A stretch of DNA of 25,267 nucleotides, from contig JBBIHG010000049.1 of assembly GCA_037447125.1 (NCBI GenBank), positions 1 to 25,267 on the forward strand, written 5' to 3'. A program made the position numbers and the translations under genes. Below, in pieces: positions 7,874 to 14,942 of the stretch. The stretch comes from UBA2029 sp037447125. GTDB taxonomy: Bacteria > Chloroflexota > Anaerolineae > Aggregatilineales > Aggregatilineaceae. The notes under the pieces were generated by a model, which did not search any database, was not told the DNA's origin, and saw nothing but the letters and a program-made list of their open reading frames with translations. The first letter of the stretch is position 1. Each line of letters begins with the position of its first letter.

Positions 7874-8093
7874 ACAACCTGTTCGTGACCCCCAGCGCCC
7901 GGGTCCACGAACGATCTGTTGGGAGCGGCCACTTTGCTGCCAGGACTGCCCCCCATCCCCCAGCCCCTTCCCCCGCGCTGCGCGGAGGGAAGGGGAGCAG
8001 GCCCGCCTCTCTCTCCCTTCCCCCCTCGTGGGGGAAGGGCCGGGGATGGGGGATAAGCTCACCAACAACCTGTTCGTGGCCCCCAGCGCCCGG
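7874..8093. repeat. Pair of 29-nt direct repeats flanking an inverted-repeat element
   Basis: The copy at 7874-7902 and the copy at 8065-8093 differ at one base (A or G after TTCGTG) and both end in CCCCCAGCGCCCGG. The first copy runs into GGGTCCACGAAC, which pairs back with its own GTTCGTG..CCC. A degenerate 21-nt relative (CCGGGTCCACGA...) occurs at 7752-7772 and 7899-7919 with two mismatches. Confidence 0.75.
7950..8055. repeat. Nested GC-rich inverted-repeat element (MITE/REP-like)
   Basis: The outer arms begin CCCCCATCCCC on the left (from about 7950) and are matched by GGGGATGGGGG on the right (ending about 8052). Inside are two hairpins. CCCCTTCCC with GGGAAGGGG spans about 7964-7995, and CCCTTCCCCC (8015-8024) pairs with GGGGGAAGGG (8030-8039). 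No coding content is seen. It is similar in character to elements near 11800 and 25213. Confidence 0.7.
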
Positions 8094-8098
8094 CCCTG

Positions 8099-8128
8099 TT
8101 GTGAGAAGGCCGCGCTTGCCGTTACAAT
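8099..8128 (+). promoter_or_regulatory. Candidate promoter of the glycogen branching enzyme gene
   Basis: TTGTGA (8099-8104; 4/6), an 18-nt spacer, and TACAAT (8123-8128; 5/6) followed by GG. It would give a leader of about 90 nt before the ATG at 8227. Confidence 0.5.
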
Positions 8129-8226
8129 GGTCATGGGAGGCACGGCTCCGCAGAACTCAATGCCTGGGCTGATGGCGGTTCGCTGACCGTCGGCGGCTGG
8201 TTTTCTTCAACCGAAAGGACGGGGAG

Positions 8227-10065
8227 ATGGGTGCCATAGGTGCGTTCACGTTCGTGTTGCACAGTCACTTGCCATATGCGCGGCTGGCCGGGCGCTGGCC
8301 GCACGGCGAGGAGTGGATTCACGAAGCCGCGTCCGAGACGTACATTCCCCTGCTGGACGCGCTCTACGACCTGCGCGACGAGGGCGTGCACTACAAGATC
8401 ACGTTCGGTCTTACGCCGGTGCTGGCCGAGCAGCTTGCCGACGCCGACGTGCTGGATCACCTCGACGAATATCTGGAAGACAAGATCGCGCGGGCCAAGC
8501 AGGACGTGCTGCGCTTTCGCGGCGAGGAGGCGCCACGCCCCGTCCCCCGCGAAGAAGCCGAGGAGGGCGATCTGCCAGCGGTGGATCGCGGGGCGGTGAC
8601 GGCGGCGCTGGCGGCGTCGGACGAGGAGGAGCGGGTTGCCCTGCCGCAGGAGAAGCCCTGGTGGGTGGGGCACAAGCACCTGGAGTATCTGGCCAGCTTC
8701 TACCAGCATTACTACGAGCGCATCAAGGACTCGCTTGACCAGCGCTATAACCGCGACCTGATCGGCGCATTCAAGCGCCTGCAGGACGAGGGCTACATCG
8801 AGATCACCACCAGCGCGGCCACGCACGGCTACCTGCCGCTGCTGGGCACCGACACGGCCATTCGCGGCCAGATCAAGACGGGCGCCCAGAGCTACCGGCG
8901 CTTCTTCAAGCGCGCGCCGCGCGGCATCTGGCTGCCAGAGTGCGCCTACCGCCCGGCTTACTACGAGGAAGACGGCACGATTCGGCCCGGCATCGAGCAC
9001 TTCGTCGCCGAGCAGGGCATCAAGCTCTTCTTCAGCGAGACGCACCTGATCACCGGCGGCGCGCCGGTCGGCGTGGCGGCGGGCGAAGCCATCGGGCCGT
9101 ATGGCGAGATCAAACGCCGCTACCTGGTGCCTATGTCCGCCGCACCGCTACCCGGCGAGCCACTGACGACCTTCCGCGCCTACTACGTCAGCGCTACGAC
9201 TGCTGGACCGCACGCTGACGAGCACAGCGGCGTGGTCGTCATCGGGCGCAACAACGAAACCGGGCAGCGCGTCTGGTCGGCGCAGTGGGGCTACCCCGGT
9301 GACTTCGATTATCGCGAGTTTCACCGCAAAGATGGCGTGAGCGGCCTGCAGTACTGGCGCGTCACCGGGGCGAAGGTAGACCTGAGCGACAAGGACTTCT
9401 ACCGCCCGGACTGGGCACAGCACAAAGTGCGCATGCACGCCCAGGACTTCGCCGCGTTGGTCGAGCGCATCCTGCAGGCGCAGTGGGACTACGGCGAGGG
9501 CTACGGCATCATCGCCTCCAACTACGACACCGAGCTATTCGGGCATTGGTGGTTCGAGGGTGTGGACTGGCTCAAGCAGGTGCTGCGCCTGCTGGCCGAA
9601 AACCCGAAGGTGGAACTGGTCACGGCGTCGGAGTATGTGGAGCAGCACCCGCCGCAGCGTGTGATCCACCTGCCGGAGGGCAGTTGGGGCGCGGGCGGCA
9701 CGCACTTCACCTGGGACAACAGTGAGACGCACTGGATGTGGGCGCCAATTCACGACGCCGAGCGGCAGATGCAACGCCTGGCCGACCAGTACAAAGACCG
9801 TTACGAGGACGATCTGCTGCGCGGCGTACTCAACCAGGCGGCGCGCGAGCTGGTGCTGCTCGAAAGCTCCGACTGGCCCTTCCTGGTGACCACCGGGCAG
9901 GCGCGCCAGTACGCGGTGCAGCGTTTCAGCCAGCACCTCGAGCGCTTCCTGGCCCTGGCGGCCAGCGTCGAGCGCGGCCAGCCGGATGGCGCGCTGGCGG
10001 CGGAGCTTTGGGAGAAAGACCGGCTGTTCCCGGATATTGACTATCGCTGGTGGTGCAGCCAGTAG
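8227..10065 (+). CDS. GH57 1,4-alpha-glucan branching enzyme
   Basis: 612 residues from ATG at 8227; AAAGGA (8214-8219) is 7 nt upstream. It cuts an alpha-1,4 glucan and rejoins it as an alpha-1,6 branch during glycogen synthesis in the cytoplasm. GH57 signatures: HSHLPYAR at the N-terminus, WLPECAY with the likely nucleophile Glu238, and YDTELFGHWWFEG with the likely acid/base Asp434. The C-terminal ~130 residues form the helical domain usual for these enzymes (WDNSETHWMWAPIHDAE..., LLESSDWPFLVTTGQARQYA). A charged, proline-rich stretch at about residues 98-140 looks like a loop insertion. It is first in line with glgA, 89 nt away. It is not the GH13 type known as GlgB, so no symbol is given. 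Confidence 0.95.
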   Translation: MGAIGAFTFVLHSHLPYARLAGRWPHGEEWIHEAASETYIPLLDALYDLRDEGVHYKITFGLTPVLAEQLADADVLDHLDEYLEDKIARAKQDVLRFRGEEAPRPVPREEAEEGDLPAVDRGAVTAALAASDEEERVALPQEKPWWVGHKHLEYLASFYQHYYERIKDSLDQRYNRDLIGAFKRLQDEGYIEITTSAATHGYLPLLGTDTAIRGQIKTGAQSYRRFFKRAPRGIWLPECAYRPAYYEEDGTIRPGIEHFVAEQGIKLFFSETHLITGGAPVGVAAGEAIGPYGEIKRRYLVPMSAAPLPGEPLTTFRAYYVSATTAGPHADEHSGVVVIGRNNETGQRVWSAQWGYPGDFDYREFHRKDGVSGLQYWRVTGAKVDLSDKDFYRPDWAQHKVRMHAQDFAALVERILQAQWDYGEGYGIIASNYDTELFGHWWFEGVDWLKQVLRLLAENPKVELVTASEYVEQHPPQRVIHLPEGSWGAGGTHFTWDNSETHWMWAPIHDAERQMQRLADQYKDRYEDDLLRGVLNQAARELVLLESSDWPFLVTTGQARQYAVQRFSQHLERFLALAASVERGQPDGALAAELWEKDRLFPDIDYRWWCSQ

Positions 10066-10066
10066 C

Positions 10067-10126
10067 TATCAGCGGGTAGCCGTCAGCAATCAGCGTTCAG
10101 CTTTCAGGGGACTCTCGCTGACGGCT
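10067..10126. repeat. Tandem TCAGC heptamers with inverted repeat between branching enzyme and glgA
   Basis: Six consecutive 7-mers of form NNTCAGC run from 10067 to 10108: TATCAGC, GGGTAGC, CGTCAGC, AATCAGC, GTTCAGC, TTTCAGG. Two deviate by one base from the TCAGC core. AGCCGTCAGC (10078-10087) is exactly complementary to GCTGACGGCT (10117-10126), allowing a 10-bp stem with a 29-base loop in the mRNA just before the glgA ribosome binding site at 10141. Confidence 0.75.
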
Positions 10127-10154
10127 GTGGGCCAGCGACGAGGAGAATCGTGCC

Positions 10155-11672
10155 ATGCGCGTGTTGTTCGTATCTGCGGAGATGAGTCCGTTCGCCAAGA
10201 CGGGCGGGCTGGGCGATGTGGCGGGCAGCCTGCCGCGCGCGCTGCGCCAGCATGGGGTGGATGCGCGCGTGCTCATGCCGCTCTACGGGCCGGTCAAGGG
10301 GCGCTTTGGCGACCGGCTGCGCTACCTGTTCAGCTTCCCCTTTCAGCGCCAGGTGGGTACGGCGGACGTGCATCTGCACGCCACCAAGCAGGATGGCATC
10401 CCAGTCTACTTCCTCGAAAGCTGGCCCTTCTTCAGCGGCGGGGACTATATCTACTCCGACCTGAACTGGGATCGCAAGCGCTTTGTCTTCTTCGCTCAGG
10501 CGGCAATGGCTGCGGCCTGGGAACTGGGGCAGGGGCGCGCGGACGGCGAGCACTGGTTCCCGGACGTGTTGCACGTCCACGACTGGCATACGGCGCTGGT
10601 GCCCTTCCTGCTGCACGAGTCGCGCGGCGCGCCCGGCTGGGCGGACGTGGCCAGCGTGCTCACCATCCACAACATGGGCTACCAGGGCTGGGAGGCGGGC
10701 GGCTACCTGTGGGAGGCCGGCGTGCCGGGCCGCCATCACCCGCACCTGATCTACCAGAACAAGACCGACAACCTGCTCGGCATCGGCATCGCCTACGCCC
10801 ACAAGATCAATACGGTCAGCCCGCGCCATGCCATCGAGCTGCGCTACCCGCGCTTCGGCGAGGGGCTGGAGGGACTGATTTGGGTGCGCGATGGCGATTT
10901 CAGCGGCATTCTCAACGGCCTGGACATAGATCGCGTCAATCCGGCAACTGACCCCGCCCTGCGCCATCGCTTCGACGCGAGCAATTTCAGAGCCGAGCGC
11001 CCCAAGAACAAGGCCGCGTTCCAGGCGGAGCTAGGCTTGCCCCAGCAGGCGGACGTGCCGCTGATCGGTATTGTCAGCCGCCTGGTGGAGCAGAAGGGGA
11101 TGGACTTCGCTGTGCCGGGGCTGCGCCGCCTGCTGGCCGAAAGCGAGGCCCAACTGGTGATCATCGGATCGGGCAAGGCGGGGATCGAGCGCGATGTGCA
11201 GCGCCTGGCATGGGACTTCGGCTGGAAGGTGCGCGTCATCCTTGGCTACCAGCCCGATCTTGCCCAGCGCCTCTACGCCGCGTCCGACCTGGTGCTGGTG
11301 CCCAGCCGCTACGAGCCGTGTGGCCTGACGCAAATGCTGGCCATGCGCTACGGCGCGCTGCCCGTCGTGCGCGAGACGGGCGGCCTGGCCGACACGGTGC
11401 AGAACTACGACGGCGGCCCGGCGGACTACGGGACGGGCTTCGTGTTCCTGTTCGAGGAGCCGGACGCCGTGCGCCTGACGCTGCACTGGGCCACTGGCGT
11501 CTACCGCAACCGGCGAGCGGCGTTCGAGCGCATGCAGGAGCGGGCCATGCGCCTCGACCTGAGTTGGGAGCGCCCCGTGCAGCAGTACATCGCCCTGTAC
11601 GAGGCCGCTCTGCACGCTGCGCGGCGGGACGTGCCGCACCTGGCCGAAACCGGGCGCGGCAGGCCGCGGTGA
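10155..11672 (+). CDS. glgA: Glycogen synthase (ADP-glucose-dependent, GT5)
   Basis: 505 residues from ATG at 10155; AGGAG (10141-10145) is 9 nt upstream. It transfers glucose from ADP-glucose to the growing alpha-1,4 chain. GT5 hallmarks: the N-terminal KTGGLGDV nucleotide-sugar loop (Lys15), DVLHVHDWHTALVP, LTIHNMGYQGW, INTVSPRHA, ILNGLDIDRVNP, IGIVSRLVEQKGMD, and the catalytic SRYEPCGLTQMLAMRYGALPVVRETGGLADTV with Glu387. Length is within the usual 470-530. It follows the branching-enzyme gene on the same strand and is probably co-transcribed with it, since no promoter or terminator is visible in the 89-nt gap. A weak hairpin (GCCAG/CTGGC, about 11692-11704) follows the stop. Confidence 0.97.
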   Translation: MRVLFVSAEMSPFAKTGGLGDVAGSLPRALRQHGVDARVLMPLYGPVKGRFGDRLRYLFSFPFQRQVGTADVHLHATKQDGIPVYFLESWPFFSGGDYIYSDLNWDRKRFVFFAQAAMAAAWELGQGRADGEHWFPDVLHVHDWHTALVPFLLHESRGAPGWADVASVLTIHNMGYQGWEAGGYLWEAGVPGRHHPHLIYQNKTDNLLGIGIAYAHKINTVSPRHAIELRYPRFGEGLEGLIWVRDGDFSGILNGLDIDRVNPATDPALRHRFDASNFRAERPKNKAAFQAELGLPQQADVPLIGIVSRLVEQKGMDFAVPGLRRLLAESEAQLVIIGSGKAGIERDVQRLAWDFGWKVRVILGYQPDLAQRLYAASDLVLVPSRYEPCGLTQMLAMRYGALPVVRETGGLADTVQNYDGGPADYGTGFVFLFEEPDAVRLTLHWATGVYRNRRAAFERMQERAMRLDLSWERPVQQYIALYEAALHAARRDVPHLAETGRGRPR

Positions 11673-11786
11673 GGTCAAGGCCCCTGCGAAAAGCCAGTGG
11701 CTGGCAACCTTTGTACGCACCCGAATGATGAGGTGTGCGGAGAGATGGAGGGTGTAATCCGGGCAATCCGCGCTGCGCTGCGCGCC

Positions 11787-11842
11787 GATCTGGGGCAGAT
11801 CTCCCCCTCTCCATCGCATGGAGAGGGAGCCGGGGGTGAGGC
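11787..11842. repeat. Inverted-repeat element between glgA and the small membrane-protein trio
   Basis: GATCTG-GGG-CAGATC (11787-11801) is followed by CCCTCTCCAT (11805-11814) pairing with ATGGAGAGGG (11818-11827) across a 3-base loop, then GGGGGTGAGGC (11832-11842), the same core as at 7808-7846 and 25213-25223. The right edge ends 8 nt before the next ATG, so its GGGTGAGG may serve as that gene's ribosome binding site. The open frame that starts with ATG at 11818 begins inside this repeat and is not taken as the gene start. Confidence 0.7.
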
Positions 11843-11850
11843 TCTTCGCC

Positions 11851-12384
11851 ATGACTGACACGGGCAACAAACGCAAATCGCCGCGCCATGTGGCGGATTT
11901 CGTCACCGCGCTGGGGCCGGAAGCATGCCACGAGCGACTGGCCCGCGCCGACGCCAGCCCGCTTTCCGGCGTTGGGACGTGGCTGGTGCCGGTCGCGCAA
12001 CATACACAGGTGACGCGCGATGGGCAGTTCACCGTCGAGCGGACGTTCGCGGGAGCGCTGCACCCGATCCGCTTCGTCGGTCACCTGGACCCCGACCCAG
12101 GCGGTGGGACGTGGGTGCATGGCGCGGTCACGCACGACACGGCCAACCAGGTGTTGGTCGAAGGGCTGATCGTGTTCCTGCTGTTCTTTTTGATCACGGC
12201 GTTGCTGTTTCTGCGGCTGAAGACGATGGCCTTTGCCCTCTCACTGCCCATGCTGCTCGGTCTGCTGGTCCTGTTCTCGGTCCGCTGGCGAACGCTGCGC
12301 CGGGCCACGGATGACATCACTCGCTGGCTGCGCCAGCGGCTCTACCTGACCGAGGAGCAGGTGCGGAGGCGGGGGGCGATATGA
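11851..12384 (+). CDS. Small membrane protein, paralog 1 of 'FVTALG' trio
   Basis: 177 residues from ATG at 11851; I do not recognise a named family. Residues 1-98 are predicted soluble and mostly beta. They contain ADFVTALGPEACHERL with Cys26, DGQFTVER, PIRFVGHLD and GGTWVHGAV. Two hydrophobic helices follow (about 101-121 and 125-145), then a basic amphipathic segment DDITRWLRQRLYL. The next two genes share every one of these elements. The beta pattern (x-F-x-G-x-L ... GT-x-V-x-G-x-V) suggests a SRPBCC-like or similar ligand-binding fold with a two-helix anchor; this is inference. Start chosen because the upstream extension lies in a repeat. The stop codon overlaps the next ATG by four bases (ATGA). 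It lies between glgA and glgC, on the same strand. Confidence 0.8.
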   Translation: MTDTGNKRKSPRHVADFVTALGPEACHERLARADASPLSGVGTWLVPVAQHTQVTRDGQFTVERTFAGALHPIRFVGHLDPDPGGGTWVHGAVTHDTANQVLVEGLIVFLLFFLITALLFLRLKTMAFALSLPMLLGLLVLFSVRWRTLRRATDDITRWLRQRLYLTEEQVRRRGAI

Positions 12385-12902
12385 CCGCGCTGCACTCCTA
12401 TTATTCGGCGGGTGATGGCGTTGCCGTCGAGTTCGTGACGGCGCTTGGCCCCGACGAGTGCGTCCGCTACTTGGCCAGCGGTGCGCGCCGTTTCGGCGAG
12501 CAGGAGCTTAGCGTGCGCGCCCAGGGCGACCGCGTGCTGGTCGAGGTGGGCTGGCAGCGCCGCCCCGCTGAAGAAGCGCCGGGACTGTGGCTGCTGCGTT
12601 TTGAGGGGGTGCTGGTGCCTGGCGACGCGGGCACTCGTGTGTCCGGGCAGGTCGTGCGCAACAGCGCCCTGGAGACGCTGCTGACTGTGCCGGGGCTGAT
12701 CACATCGGTCTTCGCCGTGCTGGGCATCGCCCTGGCCGTGCCCTTCGTTGCCATTCTCTCGGTGATTCTGCTGGTGCTGTTTGTTGCCTACTACGTCTAT
12801 TTTCAGAAGCTGCTCAGCCATCAGGCGCACGACCTGGCCCATTGGGTGGTGGCGCGGCTGATGCTGGCTGGAGAGCCGGGTCAGGGCGGGGGATCACGAT
12901 GA
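12381..12902 (+). CDS. Small membrane protein, paralog 2 of 'FVTALG' trio
   Basis: 173 residues. Same plan as its neighbours: VEFVTALGPDECVRYL (Cys27), GDRVLVEV, LLRFEGVL, GTRVSGQVV, two hydrophobic helices (about 103-120 and 122-141), then a tail HDLAHWVVARLML matching paralog 1's DDITRWLRQRLYL. The ATG at 12381 overlaps the previous stop (ATGA), with GGAGG at 12365-12369 upstream, and its own stop overlaps the next ATG the same way. Such back-to-back overlaps imply fixed-ratio translation of the three proteins, as expected for subunits of one membrane complex. Function unknown; no catalytic motif is visible. Confidence 0.85.
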   Translation: MTALHSYYSAGDGVAVEFVTALGPDECVRYLASGARRFGEQELSVRAQGDRVLVEVGWQRRPAEEAPGLWLLRFEGVLVPGDAGTRVSGQVVRNSALETLLTVPGLITSVFAVLGIALAVPFVAILSVILLVLFVAYYVYFQKLLSHQAHDLAHWVVARLMLAGEPGQGGGSR

Positions 12903-13390
12903 GTGAAGGCGAGCGTAGGCGGCGGCTCAAATTCATGAGCGTGGATTTCGTGACGGCCATGGGCGTCGGAGAGTGCCAGGAGTGTCTGCGGCACTGCGCC
13001 GCCGAAAGCGGCCAGCGCATCTCGCTGCTCGATGACGGCAGTTTTGCCCTGCGCCGCATGGTCGACGATAGCGGGCCGCAAGCGATCGCCTTCTGGGGGA
13101 CGCTGGAGGCCGTAGAGCGCGGCACCTGGGTCTGGGGCACTGTGGTCGAGACGGGCGCGCGCCGGGCGGGGCGCTGGGTGTACGGGATGGCGCTCGCCGC
13201 ACTGCTGCTGTCGCTGGCGGCGCTGGAATCTGGGCTGCGCGGCGCGTGGGAGACGGCGCTGCTGTGGCTAGCGGTCGTGGCGGGGATCGGGCTGCTGGCG
13301 GCCCGGCTGTGGTGGCATCGCCATCGCCATGCCATGCAGGTCGTCAACTGGGTCTATGACACGCTGTACGTCCCTGCGCCGCGCGCCTGA
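12899..13390 (+). CDS. Small membrane protein, paralog 3 of 'FVTALG' trio
   Basis: 163 residues from ATG at 12899, which overlaps the previous stop (ATGA); the frame is open further upstream but that part lies in paralog 2. Same order of elements: VDFVTAMGVGECQECL (Cys26), DGSFALRR, IAFWGTLE, GTWVWGTVV, two hydrophobic helices (about 94-110 and 118-138), and tail MQVVNWVYDTLYV. The N-terminus is strongly basic (ERRRRLK). It is the most divergent of the three, with a shorter first half and extra cysteines (Cys29, Cys33). A weak hairpin (CGGGC/GCCCG, 13394-13406) follows the stop. Confidence 0.85.
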   Translation: MSEGERRRRLKFMSVDFVTAMGVGECQECLRHCAAESGQRISLLDDGSFALRRMVDDSGPQAIAFWGTLEAVERGTWVWGTVVETGARRAGRWVYGMALAALLLSLAALESGLRGAWETALLWLAVVAGIGLLAARLWWHRHRHAMQVVNWVYDTLYVPAPRA

Positions 13391-13393
13391 TGG

Positions 13394-13415
13394 CGGGCGC
13401 AGCCCGATTGTTCTC
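13394..13415 (+). terminator. Weak hairpin after the membrane-protein trio
   Basis: CGGGC (13394-13398) and GCCCG (13402-13406) around a GCA loop, followed by ATTGTTCTC. The stem is only 5 bp and the T-run is poor, so termination may be partial. Confidence 0.35.
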
Positions 13416-13451
13416 GCTCTGACCTGTTTCGCGCCAGCGCCAGAATGGTCG

Positions 13452-13480
13452 TGCACGCCCGCGCCGGGGCGTGTTATACT
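13452..13480 (+). promoter_or_regulatory. Candidate promoter of glgC
   Basis: TGCACG (13452-13457; 3/6), a 17-nt spacer, and TATACT (13475-13480; 5/6) followed by GG. The leader would be about 100 nt. It suggests glgC can be expressed independently of the upstream trio. Confidence 0.5.
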
Positions 13481-13589
13481 GGATAGTACCAGCGCCGCGA
13501 AGGCATAGTGTCAGCAGCGCCTGCGGATGGTGGGGGGATGGGACGCCCGAAATGATCGCGGATTCCCACGCAACGAGGAGCGACTGGTC

Positions 13590-14855
13590 ATGCGAACGCG
13601 AGCCGTGATTCTGGCCGGAGGAGAGGGTAGCCGCCTGGGGGTGCTCACCGCCAAGCGAGCCAAGCCAGCAGTGCCCTTCGCCGGCAAATACCGCATCATT
13701 GATTTCGCGCTGAGCAACTGTGTCAACTCCGGCATCTTCGACGTGCTGGTGCTCACACAGTACCGCCCGCACAGCCTCAACGAACATATCGGGCTGGGCC
13801 GCCCCTGGGACCTCGACCGCACCTTCACTGGCGGAGTGCTGCTCCTCCAGCCGTTCCAGGGCCGCCAGGACACCGACTGGTACGCGGGCACGGCGGACGC
13901 CGTCACCCAGAACATCAACTTCATCCGGCGTGGGGGGATGCGCAATATCCTCATCCTGTCGGGCGACCACATTTACCAGATGGACTACGACATGCTGGTC
14001 AGGTACCACGAGGCGGAGAAAGCCGACGCGACCGTGTGCGTGATCCGCGTCCCTCTCGACGAGGCGCCGCGCTACGGGATCATGGCCGTGGACGAGCACA
14101 ACCGCATCATTGATTTCGTCGAGAAGCCGCCAGACCCGCCCGGTGACCTGGCCAACATGGGTGTCTACGTCTTCAAGCTCGATGTGCTGGAGGCGTTGCT
14201 GCGCGAGGACGCGGCGCGCACCGATTCGCGCCACGACTTCGGCTACAACATCATCCCGCGCATGATGGAGCTGGGCATGAAGGTGATGGCCCTTCCCTTT
14301 GGCGGCTACTGGATTGATGTGGGGACGATTGACGCCTATTGGGAAGCACACATGGACCTGTTGGGTTCGCCACCGTCGCTGGACCTCAACGACCGCTCGT
14401 GGATCATCCACACGCGCTCTGAGGAGCGCCCGCCCGTGCGCATTGACCGGGGCGCGGTTGTGGAGGACAGCATGATCACCGATGGCTCGATCATTTGCGC
14501 GGGCGCGCAGGTGGTGCGTAGCGTGCTGTCACCTGGCGTGTTCGTCGGCCCCAATGCGGTGGTGCGCGACAGCGTGGTGCTGACCGACAGCTACATCGAG
14601 CGCGACGCGATCATCGAGCGCGCGGTGATTGACAAGGGCGCGGTCGTGGGGCAGGGCGCGCGTGTGGGCGAGATGACCGAGCTAGGCGACCTGGCCATTG
14701 CCTGCGTCGGCAAGAACTCGACCGTGCCGCCGGGGTTTGTGGTCGGGCGGGGAACGGTGCTCGGCGTCGATCTGCGCGCGGACGAAGTCGCCGCCCAGTT
14801 CCCCAGCGGCGTCATTCCGGCGAATGCGCGGGTGAGCTATCACCTGGCCCGCTGA
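13590..14855 (+). CDS. glgC: Glucose-1-phosphate adenylyltransferase (ADP-glucose pyrophosphorylase)
   Basis: 421 residues from ATG at 13590, chosen because ACGAGGAG (13573-13580) lies 9 nt upstream and the conserved N-terminus follows at once. It makes ADP-glucose from ATP and glucose-1-phosphate, the committed step of bacterial glycogen synthesis. Motifs: AGGEGSRLG with RAKPAVPFAGKYRIIDFALSNCVNSG, WYAGTADAV, ILSGDHIYQMDY, VEKPPDPP and GGYWIDVGTIDAYWEAHMDLL, then a left-handed beta-helix of hexapeptide repeats from about residue 285 (VVEDSMITDGSIICAGAQV...). Length is standard. Allosteric control is usual for the family but cannot be read here. A strong terminator follows at 14886. Confidence 0.97.
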   Translation: MRTRAVILAGGEGSRLGVLTAKRAKPAVPFAGKYRIIDFALSNCVNSGIFDVLVLTQYRPHSLNEHIGLGRPWDLDRTFTGGVLLLQPFQGRQDTDWYAGTADAVTQNINFIRRGGMRNILILSGDHIYQMDYDMLVRYHEAEKADATVCVIRVPLDEAPRYGIMAVDEHNRIIDFVEKPPDPPGDLANMGVYVFKLDVLEALLREDAARTDSRHDFGYNIIPRMMELGMKVMALPFGGYWIDVGTIDAYWEAHMDLLGSPPSLDLNDRSWIIHTRSEERPPVRIDRGAVVEDSMITDGSIICAGAQVVRSVLSPGVFVGPNAVVRDSVVLTDSYIERDAIIERAVIDKGAVVGQGARVGEMTELGDLAIACVGKNSTVPPGFVVGRGTVLGVDLRADEVAAQFPSGVIPANARVSYHLAR

Positions 14856-14885
14856 CCGCACCATGTGGCGCGGAAGTGCCAGCGG

Positions 14886-14912
14886 CGGGGGTGCGGTGCG
14901 CGCCCCCGTTTT
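14886..14912 (+). terminator. Rho-independent terminator after glgC
   Basis: CGGGGGTGC (14886-14894) pairs with GCGCCCCCG (14900-14908, one G-T pair) around a 5-base loop, followed by TTTTC. It separates glgC from the convergent gene ending at 14943. Confidence 0.85.
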
Positions 14913-14942
14913 CATTACCCGCCATCCGGCACAGGGGCGAAC

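Larger units (their letters stand above)
7626..8226. other. Repeat-filled divergent intergenic region
   Basis: Six hundred bases between the divergent ABC operon and the branching-enzyme gene. It holds a promoter for each side (7654-7682 on -, 8099-8128 on +), a 13-bp hairpin (7808-7846), two imperfect copies of a 29-nt direct repeat, a 21-nt degenerate repeat, and a nested inverted-repeat element (7950-8055). Short open frames here have no ribosome binding site or protein signature and follow the repeats, so no gene is called. Confidence 0.7.

Noticed and set aside
7874..8093. CRISPR array
   Set aside because: Only two good copies of the 29-mer, 191 bases apart, with an inverted-repeat element between; no regular spacers and no cas genes.
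10067..10108. CRISPR or replication-origin iterons
   Set aside because: Repeat unit is only 7 bases with no spacers; there is no dnaA, rep or AT-rich unwinding element beside it.
13527..13589. N-terminal extension of GlgC
   Set aside because: There is no ribosome binding site upstream and no homology. The ATG at 13590 has GAGGAG 9 nt upstream and starts directly with the conserved MRTRAVILAGGEG.
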